A stretch of DNA of 64,000 bases from an uncultured Alistipes sp. (lineage in GTDB: Bacteria > Bacteroidota > Bacteroidia > Bacteroidales > Rikenellaceae). Both the position numbers and the translations under genes were made by a program. Below are positions 63,810-64,000 of this stretch, piece by piece. The first letter of the stretch is position 1, and each line of letters begins with the position of its first letter. The stretch lies in NCBI GenBank assembly GCA_944323075.1, contig CALURC010000005.1, positions 124,001 to 188,000 on the forward strand, in the 5' to 3' direction. The notes under the pieces were generated by a model that worked only from the letters and a program-made list of their open reading frames with translations, made no database searches and was not told the origin of the DNA.

Positions 63810-64000
63810 TTATTTCACAACGATTTGAGTTGTTTCTGGTTTGTTTAAAGAGAACGAATATCCTTCGCATACATAGATCGTTTCCAAAGGATTATCTAAG
63901 CAATTTACAGTTTCTAATGCCATGTTGTTGCTTATATCGAGTTGTGTTAATTGATTGTCAGCACATATTAAATTGGATAGTTGCGTGTTAAGACTAAGAT
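63810..64000 (-). CDS. Leucine-rich-repeat surface protein, C-terminal end only
   Basis: The last 62 codons and the stop of a minus-strand gene are visible; the 5' end is beyond position 64000. The residues LICADNQLTQLDISNN and VNCLDNP follow the Bacteroidota leucine-rich-repeat pattern (Leu-x-x-Leu-x-C/L-x-x-N) found in BspA-like surface proteins. The coding part is much richer in A/T than the neighbouring genes, which suggests recent transfer or relaxed selection. It ends before a strong inverted repeat (63751-63784). No domain downstream of the LRR and no sorting signal can be seen. Confidence 0.65.
   Translation of the reverse strand, partial: LSLNTQLSNLICADNQLTQLDISNNMALETVNCLDNPLETIYVCEGYSFSLNKPETTQIVVK

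Noticed and set aside
1-64000. CRISPR arrays, insertion sequences, prophage or conjugative genes
   Set aside because: No repeat-spacer array, transposase or phage structural gene was seen; all repeats found are hairpins or coding repeats.

Overview
The window looks like chromosome of a gut-type Bacteroidales bacterium (Bacteroidota). The signs are: several promoters of the Bacteroidota form (TTTG, about 20 nt, then TAnnTTTG) and generally weak Shine-Dalgarno sites; lipoproteins of Bacteroidales-restricted families (DUF4493, PCMD, fimbrillin-like); a nuo operon with fused nuoCD and no nuoEFG; an ExbB-ExbD-ExbD-TonB cluster; and a GH78 rhamnosidase. The genus cannot be fixed from the sequence. 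I saw no insertion sequence, prophage or CRISPR array.

Layout. 1-5210 (minus): a tandem ABC ATPase running off the left edge, an ApbE-like flavin transferase, a small membrane protein, a Tat-type Gfo/Idh/MocA oxidoreductase, and an exported protein with two DUF1080 (3-keto-glycoside hydrolase) domains. 5472-15581 (minus): a seven-gene surface operon made of a fimbrillin-like lipoprotein, two DUF4493 lipoproteins, a DUF4493-PCMD lipoprotein, two paralogous outer-membrane beta-barrels and a second PCMD lipoprotein. 15820-18308: a secreted esterase divergent from a TrpB2-type tryptophan synthase beta chain, whose leader carries several hairpins and an intrinsic terminator. 18611-23267 (minus): a compact operon of a steroid 5-alpha-reductase-like membrane protein, an Old-Yellow-Enzyme-family reductase, two short-chain dehydrogenases and an MscS channel. 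This is the most interesting locus, because the enzyme set fits reduction and epimerisation of bile acids or steroid hormones.

23520-30740 (plus): a candidate small RNA, ExbB, two ExbD, TonB, a TonB-C paralogue, a small membrane protein, a PstS-like lipoprotein and a TPR protein, i.e. outer-membrane energy transduction. 30959-40837 (plus): nuoA-B-CD-H-I-J-K-L-M-N (respiratory complex I without the NADH-input module). 40954-47551 (plus): a cobalamin riboswitch with its terminator controlling btuF-C-D and cobU-T-S-C, so corrinoid uptake and lower-ligand assembly form one unit.

47714-53842 (minus): tRNA-Arg(CCT), fabH, plsX, rpmF and DUF177 (lipid initiation coupled to ribosomal protein L32), then lptB-aroA-aroC. 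53939-63387 (plus): recQ, a transglutaminase-like lipoprotein, rsmA, a GH78 alpha-L-rhamnosidase, dprA with an unusual Ser/Glu-rich linker, and tatD; then tRNA-Ser(GGA). The right edge holds the C-terminal part of a minus-strand, AT-rich leucine-rich-repeat protein.
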